Origin: Synechococcus sp. PCC 7335
GTDB taxonomy: Bacteria; Cyanobacteriota; Cyanobacteriia; Phormidesmidales; Phormidesmidaceae
Length of the DNA stretch: 64,000 nucleotides
NCBI RefSeq assembly: GCF_000155595.1
Contig: NZ_DS989904.1
Location: 1,751,175 to 1,815,174, forward strand
Direction: 5' to 3'
In this document: piece by piece, positions 16,834 to 25,918 of the stretch
Layout of the letters: each line of letters begins with the position of its first letter
How positions within the stretch are numbered: the first letter of the stretch is position 1
Notes under the pieces: model-generated
What the model was told of the DNA's origin: nothing
The model's input: the letters and a program-made list of their open reading frames with translations, nothing else
Databases searched by the model: none
Made by a program: the position numbers and the translations under genes

Positions 16834-18375
16834 ATGGCATCAGAAACAACAGATGTTGTTATTATCGGCAGCGGTATCGGTGGCCTGTGCTGCGCTGCAT
16901 TGCTAGCCCACTACGGCAAGAAAGTAACAGTCTGCGAAAGCCATACCCTGATCGGTGGTGCGGCTCACGGCTTCGAGCGTGATGGTCATCGTTTTGACTC
17001 TGGGCCTTCCCTATATTCGGGGCTGTCCGAAAGTCCTTCGCCCAATCCGCTGCGTCAGGTGCTCGACATCATCGGCGAAGATATTGCCTGGGCCAACTAC
17101 GATACTTGGGGCTGCCGTCTGCCCGAGGGCGATTTTGATACCTCTGTAGGCGCCGACCAGTTTTGTGAGGTCTTGCAAAGGCTGCGCGGCCCCAAAGCTG
17201 TGGCCGAATGGCGAGAGCTTCAGCGCGTTATGCAGCCGCTGGCTAGTGCGGCGGTGGCGCTACCTACTGCCGCTGTTCGCTTCGACTGGGGCGCGGTGAG
17301 GACCGCAGCGCCTTTCGTGCCAAAGCTACTAAAGCACAGCCTGAACACGCTGAAGCTGACCGGGCCTTTTAGCCGGGTGATGGACGGCGTGATCACCGAT
17401 TCGTTTGCGCGCAACTGGCTAGATATGCTGTGCTTTTTGCTCTCCGGCTTGCCTGCGAGTGGCATCAGCACCGCAGAGGTTGCCTTTATGTTTGCCGATT
17501 GGTATCGGCCGAATGTGCAGCTTGACTATCCGATTGGAGGATCAGCGGCGCTAGTAGAGGCATTGGCTAAAGGGGTGACTAAGCACGGCGGCGAAATCAG
17601 AACCGGCTCGCACGTAAGCTGGATTACTGCTGAGGAAGGCAGGGTAACGGGCGTGGCGCTGCGAAGCGGCGAAAAGATTGCGGCGCAGACTGTTATTTCT
17701 AACGCTTCGATCTGGGACACACTGAAGCTAGCGCCCGACGGCGTCTTGCCTAAGAAGTTTGTCGAAACGCGATCGCAAATACCGCCGTGTGAAAGCTTTA
17801 TGCATTTGCATCTGGGCATAGAGGCACAGGGCTTACCAGCAGATTTAGCCTGTCACTACATCGTGGTCAACGACTGGGACAAAGGCGTAGATGCTCCTCA
17901 AAACCTAGTGCTAATTTCGATTCCGTCCGTGCTCGATCCTTCACTGGCACCACCAGGTAAACACACGCTGCACGTCTACACCCCTGGCAATGAGCCCTAT
18001 GAACCCTGGCAGGGGATGAACCGAGGCAGCGCCGCCTACGCAGCCCAAAAGCAAGCGCGATCCGAAGTGATGTGGCAAGCACTAGAAAGAGTCATTCCGG
18101 ATATCCGTCAGCGGACAACGCTGAGCCTAACTGGAACGCCACTGACGCATGAGCGCTATTTGAGTCGATATCGGGGTTCCTATGGCCCAGCAATTCAGGC
18201 TGGAAAAGCGCTCTTTCCTGGACCGCTCACCCCAATCAAAGGCCTGCTATGCTGCGGCGACTCTACCTTTCCTGGCATTGGACTACCCGCAGTCGCAGCC
18301 AGCGGAATGATCGCAGCCCACTCGCTGATTCCAATCTCTCAGCACCAGAAATCGCTTGGCGCTATTACCATCTAA
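16834..18375 (+). CDS. CrtISO/phytoene-desaturase-like FAD oxidoreductase
   Basis: The 513-residue flavoprotein begins with TTDVVIIGSGIGGLCCAALLAHYGKKVTVCE (FAD dinucleotide-binding motif, about 5-35) and VGSxxGGA-like LIGGAAHGFERDGHRFDSGPSLYSGL (about 41-66), typical of the carotenoid desaturase/isomerase superfamily. The middle has LDYPIGGSAALVEALAKGV (about 229-247), and the C-terminal FAD-binding segment is GLLCCGDSTFPGIGLPAVAASGMIAAHSL (about 469-497). Relatives include CrtISO/CrtH carotene isomerases, CrtO ketolase and retinol saturases; I cannot choose between them. The product may act on carotenoids at the membrane. It is the last gene of a plus-strand run and is convergent with the slipin gene. 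Confidence 0.85.
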   Translation: MASETTDVVIIGSGIGGLCCAALLAHYGKKVTVCESHTLIGGAAHGFERDGHRFDSGPSLYSGLSESPSPNPLRQVLDIIGEDIAWANYDTWGCRLPEGDFDTSVGADQFCEVLQRLRGPKAVAEWRELQRVMQPLASAAVALPTAAVRFDWGAVRTAAPFVPKLLKHSLNTLKLTGPFSRVMDGVITDSFARNWLDMLCFLLSGLPASGISTAEVAFMFADWYRPNVQLDYPIGGSAALVEALAKGVTKHGGEIRTGSHVSWITAEEGRVTGVALRSGEKIAAQTVISNASIWDTLKLAPDGVLPKKFVETRSQIPPCESFMHLHLGIEAQGLPADLACHYIVVNDWDKGVDAPQNLVLISIPSVLDPSLAPPGKHTLHVYTPGNEPYEPWQGMNRGSAAYAAQKQARSEVMWQALERVIPDIRQRTTLSLTGTPLTHERYLSRYRGSYGPAIQAGKALFPGPLTPIKGLLCCGDSTFPGIGLPAVAASGMIAAHSLIPISQHQKSLGAITI

Positions 18376-18424
18376 AATTTTACGAAAGCTTCAGCCCAAA
18401 AGCCTTCAGAAAAAATAGAGCACT

Positions 18425-18456
18425 GAGGGCAGCGTAGAGTTATAGGCTTTGCCCTC
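18425..18456. terminator. Hairpin between convergent CrtISO-like and slipin genes
   Basis: GAGGGCA (18425-18431) pairs with TGCCCTC (18450-18456) across an 18-base loop. It lies between the stops of two convergent genes and could terminate either transcript. No strong T-run is present on either side. Confidence 0.4.
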
Positions 18457-18498
18457 TCACTGAGTAGTCGTCAGTGGCTACAGCGTCTATAGAGACAG

Positions 18499-19182
18499 TT
18501 ACGCTGTTGTTTTTCTTTCTTCTACAGAAGGATTGGTGGAAACCACAAACGAGTTTCCTGTAGATCGCTCTAGCGCCTGTAGCCAGCGCAGCTTCAGCAG
18601 ATTAGGATTGTCATTAATCATCCGGGCCGCGTTTGCCAGATTCCGTAGTGCCGCGGTCTCGCCTCTTGCCCGCTCAAGCTGGGCAATCCCCTCCTGTTTA
18701 GCCTGAGCGACCTTGGTGTATAGGTCGCGTAGCTTTCCTGGTAGCATCAGATCTTTGATACTAACCTGAGTCAGACGTAGCCCTAGTGGCGCGACAGCGG
18801 GTGTGGTGCGCTCAAGAATTTGCCGACTAAGAATATTACGGTTCATGAGCAGCTCTTCCATTGTGACCTCACTCACCACTTCTCGCAGCCCATCTTGCAC
18901 CGTTTTGTACAGAGCCGTGGAGTACGCCGCTACCTTATTGATCGCAATTTCTGGGCTTACCACTTCATAGACCACGCTCAGACTCACCTTCAGGCTAAGT
19001 CCGTCAGCGGTCAAAATTTCTTGCCCAGGTACAGATACGTACTGCGAACGAACATCCACTTTACGAATCACTCTGCTACCAAAAATCGGCGTAACCCAGT
19101 ATTGACCGGGCGGCAATTCCCGCCTAAAGCGACCCTTTATGTACTCTAGTCCGCGCTCGTATTCAAAAACGGTGATCCGCAT
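18499..19182 (-). CDS. Slipin (SPFH/band 7 protein)
   Basis: This 227-residue SPFH-domain protein reads MRITVFEYERGLEYIKGRFRRELPPGQYW, then the SPFH core PGQEILTADGLSLKVSLSVVYEV (about 52-74), a DGLREVVSEVTMEELLMNRN segment (about 97-116), GLRLTQVSIKDLMLPGKLRDLY (about 133-154), and an amphipathic, coiled-coil-prone AQAKQEGIAQLERARGETAALRNLANAARM (about 159-188). It lacks the N-terminal hydrophobic hairpin seen in most slipins, so it may bind membranes through a partner or be soluble. Slipins oligomerise on membrane microdomains; its usual partner NfeD is not present here. The start is immediately next to the structured region 19208-19465. Confidence 0.86.
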   Translation of the reverse strand: MRITVFEYERGLEYIKGRFRRELPPGQYWVTPIFGSRVIRKVDVRSQYVSVPGQEILTADGLSLKVSLSVVYEVVSPEIAINKVAAYSTALYKTVQDGLREVVSEVTMEELLMNRNILSRQILERTTPAVAPLGLRLTQVSIKDLMLPGKLRDLYTKVAQAKQEGIAQLERARGETAALRNLANAARMINDNPNLLKLRWLQALERSTGNSFVVSTNPSVEERKTTA

Positions 19183-19207
19183 CTATTGGTATCGATCAAA
19201 AATTTTA

Positions 19208-19465
19208 AGGCTTCTTGGCGACTGCCCCAAGTTCACTAGCGGAGGTCTTAACCTGCAAAGCCGGTGTTCTTTCTGTACCCGAAGGTCGAGCTGTCGCCAA
19301 GAAGCTGGTAGGAGCTGATCCTTAGCAAGTCTTTCCAGACTCTTGAGCATAGAGAAGGGCAATATGCCAAACCCAATCAGTGATACTGCCGGGGGGTGCT
19401 GACCATCCTCTCTGTAGGTTTAAACATACCTGGAGGGCTGTTTCTCGGCTACAGATTTTTTGATT
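19208..19465 (+). ncRNA. Structured intergenic RNA candidate, possibly 6S RNA (strand uncertain)
   Basis: The 484-bp gap before doxX contains a perfect 13-bp inverted repeat, GCTTCTTGGCGAC at 19211-19223 and GTCGCCAAGAAGC at 19293-19305. Its interior can form sub-hairpins (AGGT-CTTA-ACCT near 19249). Downstream are AGTCT-TTCC-AGACT (about 19328-19341), a longer hairpin around GTAGGTTTAAACATACC, and a weak stem followed by ATTTTTTG near 19455-19465. The GCGGAGGTCTTAACCTGC stretch reminds me of cyanobacterial 6S RNA, but I cannot confirm this without a covariance search. On the minus strand the same element would be the 5' leader of the slipin gene. No open reading frame of note. Confidence 0.42.
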
Positions 19466-19666
19466 ATTTGAACCAACTCACACCTGAACTCGTTTCAAAC
19501 TGTTAACCCTTTCTCAGGAAACTGTCGGACTTATCATATTTCTCACGACACAAGAGAAACCTTTCCAATTAGGTTGTTTGAGAGATCAAAACCGGTTTGG
19601 CTTTGTTATACTTGTTTACATAACGTTTCATAAAACTTAACGTCCTACTTTCTTTTCACTTACATA

Positions 19667-20206
19667 ATGAACATCTCCTCTCTCGCTAACCTAGTTTTTA
19701 AGCCTAACGTCAGCGCGAATACTGCTTCACAGGCAACCCTTGCGATCGCCCGCGTCGTCCTCGGCCTGATGATGATCCACAACGGTCAAGATAAGCTTGC
19801 TGATATCGAAAGCTTTGCTCAGGCATATGTTGCCTACCTTGGTCTGCCTTTCCCTATTTTCCTTAGCTACGTTGCTGCCTACACTGAGCTAATTGCCGCG
19901 CCTTTGGTGATGGTGGGTCTCTTTACTCGACCTGCTGCCTTTGGCCTATTTAGCACCATGTGCGTCGCGATGTACCACCACGTCAAGGTTGCCGGTCTAA
20001 GCCTACCTTACCTAGAGCTCTCTGCAATCTACGCGGCGTGTTTCTTGTACTTCACTGTGAATGGTCCTGGACTGTTCTCTTTTGACGCACTGATCGCCAA
20101 TCGCATTGATGCAAGTGCGCTATCTGCAAGAGCTAAGCAAGTCATGCGTTTAGAAAAAGCATTCCAAGCTGAGAGCGTTCAAAAGTCTGAGGTTACCGCC
20201 CAGTAG
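19667..20206 (+). CDS. DoxX-family membrane protein
   Basis: This 179-residue integral membrane protein has four predicted transmembrane helices, beginning with AIARVVLGLMMIHNGQDKLAD (about 26-46), then FLSYVAAYTELIAAPLVMVGLFTRPAAFGLF, and ending with a cytosolic tail. The family signature GLMMIHNGQDK...F and TRPAA matches DoxX/YphA proteins, which are thought to contribute to redox or sulfur metabolism in membranes. The precise role is unknown. The ATG at 19667 is preceded by an AT-rich region including TTATACT. A strong Rho-independent terminator follows at 20329-20363, so it appears monocistronic. Confidence 0.87.
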   Translation: MNISSLANLVFKPNVSANTASQATLAIARVVLGLMMIHNGQDKLADIESFAQAYVAYLGLPFPIFLSYVAAYTELIAAPLVMVGLFTRPAAFGLFSTMCVAMYHHVKVAGLSLPYLELSAIYAACFLYFTVNGPGLFSFDALIANRIDASALSARAKQVMRLEKAFQAESVQKSEVTAQ

Positions 20207-20328
20207 ATGCCCAGTAGACTTCGATAGCTAGTTTGCTCATGCATCGAAAAGCTACTTGAGCTGTAAGCGATCCAGCATTAAAGCTGTTTAGTCTAAAACT
20301 TTCAATTACCCGAAATCTCCAAATTAAT

Positions 20329-20363
20329 AGCGGTCTTGTCTATGGCAAGACCGCTTTCGTTTT
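20329..20363 (+). terminator. Rho-independent terminator after doxX
   Basis: AGCGGTCTTG (20329-20338) and CAAGACCGCT (20346-20355) form a perfect 10-bp stem with a 7-base loop, followed by TTCGTTTT. It is the clearest intrinsic terminator in the window. It also argues against a start codon for the next gene at TTG 20362, which falls in the T-run. Confidence 0.88.
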
Positions 20364-20391
20364 GTGCTGGCAATGGCGCAAAGGTATACAG

Positions 20392-21792
20392 TTGAAAAAA
20401 TCATTTGGAGCGCTACCTTTGACACGCACTATCCCACTACATTTTGTCGATGAAGAGCAACTCAAACATGGCTACGTCAATCAGTCAGTGTGGCTAGAGA
20501 TGTCTGGATTTACCGCCAGACCCGGCAGTCACTGTCTGCTACCTTCTGCCGATGGTGAGCTAGACCAGGTGCTAGTCGGCAAGCCTGAAACCTTTGACAC
20601 TTGGACACTAGGTGCGCTCTCTCAGAGTTTACCTGCCCAGAAATACTTCCTAGCCGATGATTTTTCGGCTGATATCGCCACTAAGCTCTGTCTGGGCTGG
20701 GTTCTCGGCCAGTATCGCTTCACCCGCTACAAGCAGCTAGCAGACGCCTTACCTGAACTCGATTTTCCTGAGAACGTAGACGATAGATACGTGACTGCTG
20801 CTGCTGAAGCCACTTATTTAGTCCGCGATCTAATCAACACACCCGCTCTAGACATGGCCCCACAGCACCTAGCAGAGGCTGCCCAACAGCTAGCCAAACA
20901 CTTTGGAGCCGTCTGCGAGATCACTCAAGGAGAAGCGCTAGTAGAAAAGAACTACCCTATGATCTATGCGGTGGGCCAGGCCAACAGTGCGCCCAGTGCG
21001 CAGACGCCTAGACTCATTGATCTGAGGTGGGGCGAGGCGGGTAATCCTACGGTCACCCTAGTGGGCAAGGGCGTCTGTTTTGATACGGGTGGATTGAACA
21101 TTAAAGCGGCCACTGGGATGAAGCTGATGAAGAAAGACATGGGCGGCGCCGCTCAGGTGCTTGGGCTCGCTAAAATGATCATGCAGCTGAAGGTGCCTGT
21201 AGAACTGCGGGTATTGGTGCCGGCGGTTGAAAACAGTATCTCCAGTAATTCAACTAGGCCTTCAGATGTGCTGACTGCGCGTCAAGGCACAACGGTAGAA
21301 ATTGGCAATACAGATGCAGAAGGCAGGCTAGTGCTAGCCGACGCGTTAACAGAGGCCAGCAGTGAATCGCCGGATCTGCTAATCGATTGCGCCACACTGA
21401 CTGGAGCAGCGCGAGTAGCGGTTGGCGCAGAGATTGCCGCGCTATTTTGCAATGATGATGAAACTGCTGACGCTCTTTTGGCGGCGGCAGAGGGGGTAGA
21501 CGACCCGCTGTGGAGACTGCCTTTGCACAAACCTTACCGAGCCATGCTAGAGAGTAAAGTTGCTGATCTCAACAATATTTCTAGTACGCCCTATGGCGGC
21601 TCGATTACAGCGGCGCTATTCTTACACGAATTTATCCAAGAACAAAGACCCTGGATCCACCTCGATTTGATGGCCTATAACACCCGGTCGCTGCCAGGAC
21701 GCCCAGAAGGCGGTGAAGCGATGGGAATGCGAGCGTTATTTGAGCTGATTCAGACACGATTTGGACACGATTCTAGCGATCGCGCGATTTAG
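20392..21792 (+). CDS. Leucyl aminopeptidase family (M17) metallopeptidase
   Basis: This M17 peptidase has about 466 residues and contains the two-metal active site: VTLVGKGVCFDTGGLNIK (about 221-238, Lys and Asp ligands), MKLMKKDMGGAAQVLGLAK (about 243-261), and NTDAEGRLVLADALTEAS (about 304-321, Asp and Glu ligands), as in PepA/PepB. These enzymes release N-terminal amino acids from peptides in the cytosol. The start is uncertain because no ATG lies upstream of the conserved part. TTG 20392 was chosen since AAAGG lies seven bases upstream and the alternative TTG 20362 is inside the preceding terminator. The N-terminal domain is shorter than that of PepA. Confidence 0.9.
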   Translation: MKKSFGALPLTRTIPLHFVDEEQLKHGYVNQSVWLEMSGFTARPGSHCLLPSADGELDQVLVGKPETFDTWTLGALSQSLPAQKYFLADDFSADIATKLCLGWVLGQYRFTRYKQLADALPELDFPENVDDRYVTAAAEATYLVRDLINTPALDMAPQHLAEAAQQLAKHFGAVCEITQGEALVEKNYPMIYAVGQANSAPSAQTPRLIDLRWGEAGNPTVTLVGKGVCFDTGGLNIKAATGMKLMKKDMGGAAQVLGLAKMIMQLKVPVELRVLVPAVENSISSNSTRPSDVLTARQGTTVEIGNTDAEGRLVLADALTEASSESPDLLIDCATLTGAARVAVGAEIAALFCNDDETADALLAAAEGVDDPLWRLPLHKPYRAMLESKVADLNNISSTPYGGSITAALFLHEFIQEQRPWIHLDLMAYNTRSLPGRPEGGEAMGMRALFELIQTRFGHDSSDRAI

Positions 21793-22003
21793 TAATGCCA
21801 ATTAGTGCCGATAGCCTCTACAATGGCACAAAATTTTGATAAAGATTATTTGATGCGAAAGGCTAAACTCTATATTTAGTGGGAATTTAGTCGGAACTGT
21901 AGAGCTACTTTACATATCAGATATTCTTGACAACTTAGGATGACCTATCCTGGGTTTGCACATAGTGCCTGTACGAATCTACTAGCTACCGGGTTTTGCT
22001 GCC

Positions 22004-23872
22004 ATGACATCTACTCCACCCGCTTCCGCTTCTGATTCTATTTCAACTTCAAGCGTCGATTCTGCCACGGCTCGACCTCGAAAAGGTATCCCTGCAGGCT
22101 TGTTCTGGCCGCTGGTATGGACGGCAATTCTGATGGTGGCGGGCGCAGTTGGCTGGCGAGCTGTGTCGGTAATGACGCGCAATCCACCTTTGCCCAAGTG
22201 TAGTCAGATTTCGAGCGTTAGCCCGGATCGCGAACGACTGCTATGTGCGCAGATGAACGTGCAGTCGGGCTCGGCGCAGGCGCTAATCGATGCCATTGCG
22301 ATGGTTGAGTCCTGGCAGGTGTCAAATCCTGAGTATGACGAAGCGAATCGACTCATGAACCAGTGGGCTAGGGCGCTGCTGCCAGAACTAGAGAAGATGG
22401 TGCAGCGTGGTGAAATCAGGCAGGCGATCGCGCTAGCTAAACGAATTCCTAGCCGGGTTGAGGTCTATCCCAAATTGAAAAGTGCGATCGCTACTTGGGA
22501 TAACGAATGGACCATCGGCAAAGAGATAGTCTCGAGCGTTGAGCAAAGCATTAAGGCTCAAAACTGGTCTGGTGCCCGCCGAGACTTGCAGCGTCTAAAA
22601 CTGATGAATAGTAACTACTGGGTGCTTACTCGCTACGCTCAGCTAGAGGCGAAAATAGCCAGAGAAGAAAATGGTCGCCGCCTATTGAAAAAGGCTAGAG
22701 CGCTGGCTGCTCTGAGTGAGAAGACAGGTGATTTAGACAAACTGGGTGAAGCCTTAACGACCGCTGAGGCGATCGACCTCGAAACGTCCGCCTGGAAAGA
22801 CGCTAAACCTGATATTAATCGGTGGGCAGAACGCGCTTTGCACCACAGCTTTCAAAAGTGGGAAGCAGAAGATATTGAGGCGGCAATCAAAATTGTGCAG
22901 TTCGTGCCGCCCGATTTGGCGGTCAGCCCAGAGGCCCAAGACCTACTGCACTTTGGCCACGCTCAGCGCTTGGCGAATAGTAAATCAGACCACTGGGCTC
23001 CGTCCTATGGTCAAATCTATAACTTATTCGAAGCGCTTCAAGCCGTCCAACGCATTTCTTTGAACAGTCCCTTCTATCTTGAGGCGCAAGATAGTGCCAT
23101 TGAGTGGCAGCAAAAGCTAGACGATCTTGTGAAGCTACAGGCGGCTGATGCCCTAGCGAAGATTGGCCATAAAGCAACCTATCGTATGGCCATTGCGAAA
23201 GCCGAGCAGATTACCCAAGAGCGTCCGCAAAGAATTCAAGCGCAGACCTTGATCTCTCACTGGAAGAAAGAAATTCAGCGGATCGAAGATCAGCCCATAC
23301 TAGATCAAGCGGTGCAGATCGCCACCAAGGGAGATAAGGAGAATCTGCGTCAGGCGATCGCTCAGGCGCAGAAAGTAGAGCAGGGTAGGGCGCTGCGAAT
23401 TGAAGGACAAACCCATATCGCTCGGTGGCAAGATCAAATTGAGATTATCGAAGATCAGCCCATTATGGATCAAGCTCAAAAGCTGGCTAACAGTGGAGAT
23501 TTTAGAGATGCGATCGCTCAGGCCAAGCAGGTCAAAACCGACCGCGCGCTCTACGATACTGCCCAAGCTGCTGTTGCAAAATGGACCACAGAAGCTGAAA
23601 TCCTTGAAGATCGCTCGATCTTGATTAGAGCCGAAAACCTAGCCGCGATTGGTCACCTTTCAGCAGCGATCGACGTTGCCTATCAAATCGCACCGGGCCG
23701 GGCGCTTTATAATGAAGCGCTCAGCAGTATTGCCCTATGGGAAGACGAGCGGGCATACATCTGGTCTTTAGAAGAGCCCCTCGAAGAGTATGATGACGAC
23801 TACAGCGAAGATAGCGATTACAGTGAAGATGGCGATTACTACGATGAGGATAGCTATAGCGACGATTATTAG
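22004..23872 (+). CDS. Single-pass membrane protein with about 50-residue internal repeats
   Basis: The 622-residue protein has an N-terminal Ser/Thr-rich cytosolic segment, one transmembrane helix (GLFWPLVWTAILMVAGAVGW, about 32-51), and a long helical region with repeats of a motif like IEDQPIxDQAxxLAxxGDxxxAIAQAxxVxxGRALYxxAQxxIxxW. At least three copies lie at about 420-590; earlier degenerate copies begin near 110. The pattern is TPR-like but without the standard Gly/Ala/Pro positions. The C-terminus is a Glu/Asp/Tyr/Ser-rich tail (about 597-622). The stop is immediately followed by the ATG of the receiver-Ycf55 gene, with no spacer. I do not know a function; a scaffold is a reasonable guess. 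Confidence 0.8.
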   Translation: MTSTPPASASDSISTSSVDSATARPRKGIPAGLFWPLVWTAILMVAGAVGWRAVSVMTRNPPLPKCSQISSVSPDRERLLCAQMNVQSGSAQALIDAIAMVESWQVSNPEYDEANRLMNQWARALLPELEKMVQRGEIRQAIALAKRIPSRVEVYPKLKSAIATWDNEWTIGKEIVSSVEQSIKAQNWSGARRDLQRLKLMNSNYWVLTRYAQLEAKIAREENGRRLLKKARALAALSEKTGDLDKLGEALTTAEAIDLETSAWKDAKPDINRWAERALHHSFQKWEAEDIEAAIKIVQFVPPDLAVSPEAQDLLHFGHAQRLANSKSDHWAPSYGQIYNLFEALQAVQRISLNSPFYLEAQDSAIEWQQKLDDLVKLQAADALAKIGHKATYRMAIAKAEQITQERPQRIQAQTLISHWKKEIQRIEDQPILDQAVQIATKGDKENLRQAIAQAQKVEQGRALRIEGQTHIARWQDQIEIIEDQPIMDQAQKLANSGDFRDAIAQAKQVKTDRALYDTAQAAVAKWTTEAEILEDRSILIRAENLAAIGHLSAAIDVAYQIAPGRALYNEALSSIALWEDERAYIWSLEEPLEEYDDDYSEDSDYSEDGDYYDEDSYSDDY

Positions 23873-25918
23873 ATGAGTGACGCGACGCGCCCCCAACCTG
23901 GCCCTACTCAGAATCCGCTACAGCTCATGCTAGTCGATGCTGACCCGGTGTTTCGCCTAGGTTTAAAGGTGTGGCTAGAGCAGCAGAGCGACTTCACAGT
24001 CGTTGCCGAAGCAGGCAGCTCAGACGAAGCCCTCGCCGAGGTGCGATCACGTTTTAGTACTTACCGGCAGTCCCTAGACGATCCAGCCCTACGCCAGTCC
24101 GGTCGGCGCACTACTCCTCCAATTGATCTGATTTTGCTCGATCTAGGTATTGGGGCCTTAGACCCTGATGCTACGCCAGGGCTTAGCCTATGCCAGCAGA
24201 TCAAGACAGACTTTCCAGACCTACCTGTCCTTGTTTTAGGTACCCGCGATGAACCCGTGCTTCAATCTGCGGCCGAACGCATGGGCGCAAACGGCTACGG
24301 CACCCGCAGTATGTCCGTTCGCCGCCTTGCTCAACTGATTCGCCAAGCTGCCGATCCAAATCAAACTCGTCCAACTAACGCCCCCACGCCTTCTATCCCC
24401 ACAGCAGAACGTAGCCAAAGCCCCCTCTCAGCCCTGAGCGATATTCCTGGGCCGCTAACCGCTATGCGCATCAGCATGCGGCTCTCAGGTCTCAGGCAAA
24501 TTGACAAGGCCCTGTTCGATGTCAACTTGGCTCGTCAGCAGACGAGTTCCTGGCTAAAGCAGACCATTCTAGACGGCAAAAAGCGTGAGCTGACCGCAGC
24601 TCGATGGCTGATGGCGGCGCTATGGAGAACGCCTGGCTTTGAGGATAAGACAGTAGGAACGCCAAGGAGTCGGCAAGTCGGTGCGTCTGGCATGAGCCGG
24701 TCTAACCCTAGTACCGACTGGCTGAGACTTGCCGAGCAATCTGCTAGCTATGCGGATAGGACGGCGGCGCGATATCTAGATCGAGAGGCTTTGGTACCAG
24801 GTGCGACAGCAGCGTTAGCAAACATCGAATCTCGGCTAGATGGACCTTTGACCGGGCGATCAGGCGATGTACAAAACGCGGTGTTTGAAGGAGTGTTTGC
24901 CAAGCTTCAGCGGCCCCTGAAAAATGCAGGCGCGCAGCCGCTAGAGATTGATATTCTCCGATCTGATAAGAAGCTAGAGCTGTTGTATCTCGTGCTAAGG
25001 CAGCTAGAAGACTTATTAGAAGATCTACGCGCTTCACAGGTAAAACCAGGGCAGCTACCTGCTAGATCAACGCAGGTCATAAAAGACCTATGGGATGCTG
25101 TGAATACAGAGTTTTTCGGCAAGTATTACACCGTCCGTGTGAGCACTGTCGAAGAGGAAGTTGTCACTTTACTACAGCAAGAAAAGCCCTTCGTAGAGAC
25201 ACAAATCTTGAACAATATTCCGCTAGTGCCAGAACTGTTCGGGCACTGGCTGTTTCAAGAGTCAATGATGATTGAAAGCGAGCTGTATTTGGCAACCACG
25301 CCACAGGCGATCGCCTACAGCGAATATTTGCTAGAGAATTTGATGATTCAAGTCGCCAACGCCGTCATACAGCCGCTGCTCAACCGCCTCGCCGATACAG
25401 AGTCTATCAAGAAAAGCCTGTACTCTGCTCGGATGATGTCTTCTAGAGAAATTGAGCGCTTTCGAAATGATCTTTCTTGGCGATATCGCCTCAATCGGCT
25501 GGTGAATGAACCAAAAGCTATCTTTGAGAGCCGCTACAACTTGTTTGTGCTCACAGCGAAAGGAATTGGTCAAATGTCGATATACTCACCGCGCCGAGCG
25601 GAGCTGAACCGGCTAAGGGGAATTCCGCTGGTGGTGACCCTAGCGATCGAAACTAGAGATGCGATCGCGCCTCGTTTGCGAACAGCAATTTCTCTGCTCG
25701 GCAATGGCGTAGTGTACGTTTTAACCGAAGTTATAGGTCGAGGTCTTGGGCTAGTAGGGCGTGGTATCTTTCAAGGGATGGGCTCTGCCTGGCAAGACAC
25801 CAAGCGCAAAGGACAGCCTAAGAACACTTACACTCAACCTGCCTCGCCAAAAGAACAACCCTATCGCAGCAACTATGCCGAAAATCCATATCCACAAGAC
25901 TTTAGTGAGTGGGAGTAA
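23873..25918 (+). CDS. Receiver-like domain fused to DUF3685 (Ycf55-type) protein
   Basis: The 681-residue protein has an N-terminal response-regulator-like domain (about 18-165). LMLVDADPVFRLGLKVWLEQQ and LILLDLGIGALDPD contain the acidic pocket and phospho-acceptor Asp (about 82). GYGTRSMSVRRLAQLIRQ lies where the conserved Lys normally stands; that Lys appears to be replaced, so phosphorylation is doubtful. From about 190 onward is DUF3685, a large helical domain shared with red-algal plastid Ycf55, including KFVETQILNNIPLVPELFGHWLF-like sequence (about 440). The role of Ycf55 is unknown. It starts at the base after the stop of the preceding gene, so the two are almost certainly co-translated. 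Confidence 0.82.
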   Translation: MSDATRPQPGPTQNPLQLMLVDADPVFRLGLKVWLEQQSDFTVVAEAGSSDEALAEVRSRFSTYRQSLDDPALRQSGRRTTPPIDLILLDLGIGALDPDATPGLSLCQQIKTDFPDLPVLVLGTRDEPVLQSAAERMGANGYGTRSMSVRRLAQLIRQAADPNQTRPTNAPTPSIPTAERSQSPLSALSDIPGPLTAMRISMRLSGLRQIDKALFDVNLARQQTSSWLKQTILDGKKRELTAARWLMAALWRTPGFEDKTVGTPRSRQVGASGMSRSNPSTDWLRLAEQSASYADRTAARYLDREALVPGATAALANIESRLDGPLTGRSGDVQNAVFEGVFAKLQRPLKNAGAQPLEIDILRSDKKLELLYLVLRQLEDLLEDLRASQVKPGQLPARSTQVIKDLWDAVNTEFFGKYYTVRVSTVEEEVVTLLQQEKPFVETQILNNIPLVPELFGHWLFQESMMIESELYLATTPQAIAYSEYLLENLMIQVANAVIQPLLNRLADTESIKKSLYSARMMSSREIERFRNDLSWRYRLNRLVNEPKAIFESRYNLFVLTAKGIGQMSIYSPRRAELNRLRGIPLVVTLAIETRDAIAPRLRTAISLLGNGVVYVLTEVIGRGLGLVGRGIFQGMGSAWQDTKRKGQPKNTYTQPASPKEQPYRSNYAENPYPQDFSEWE

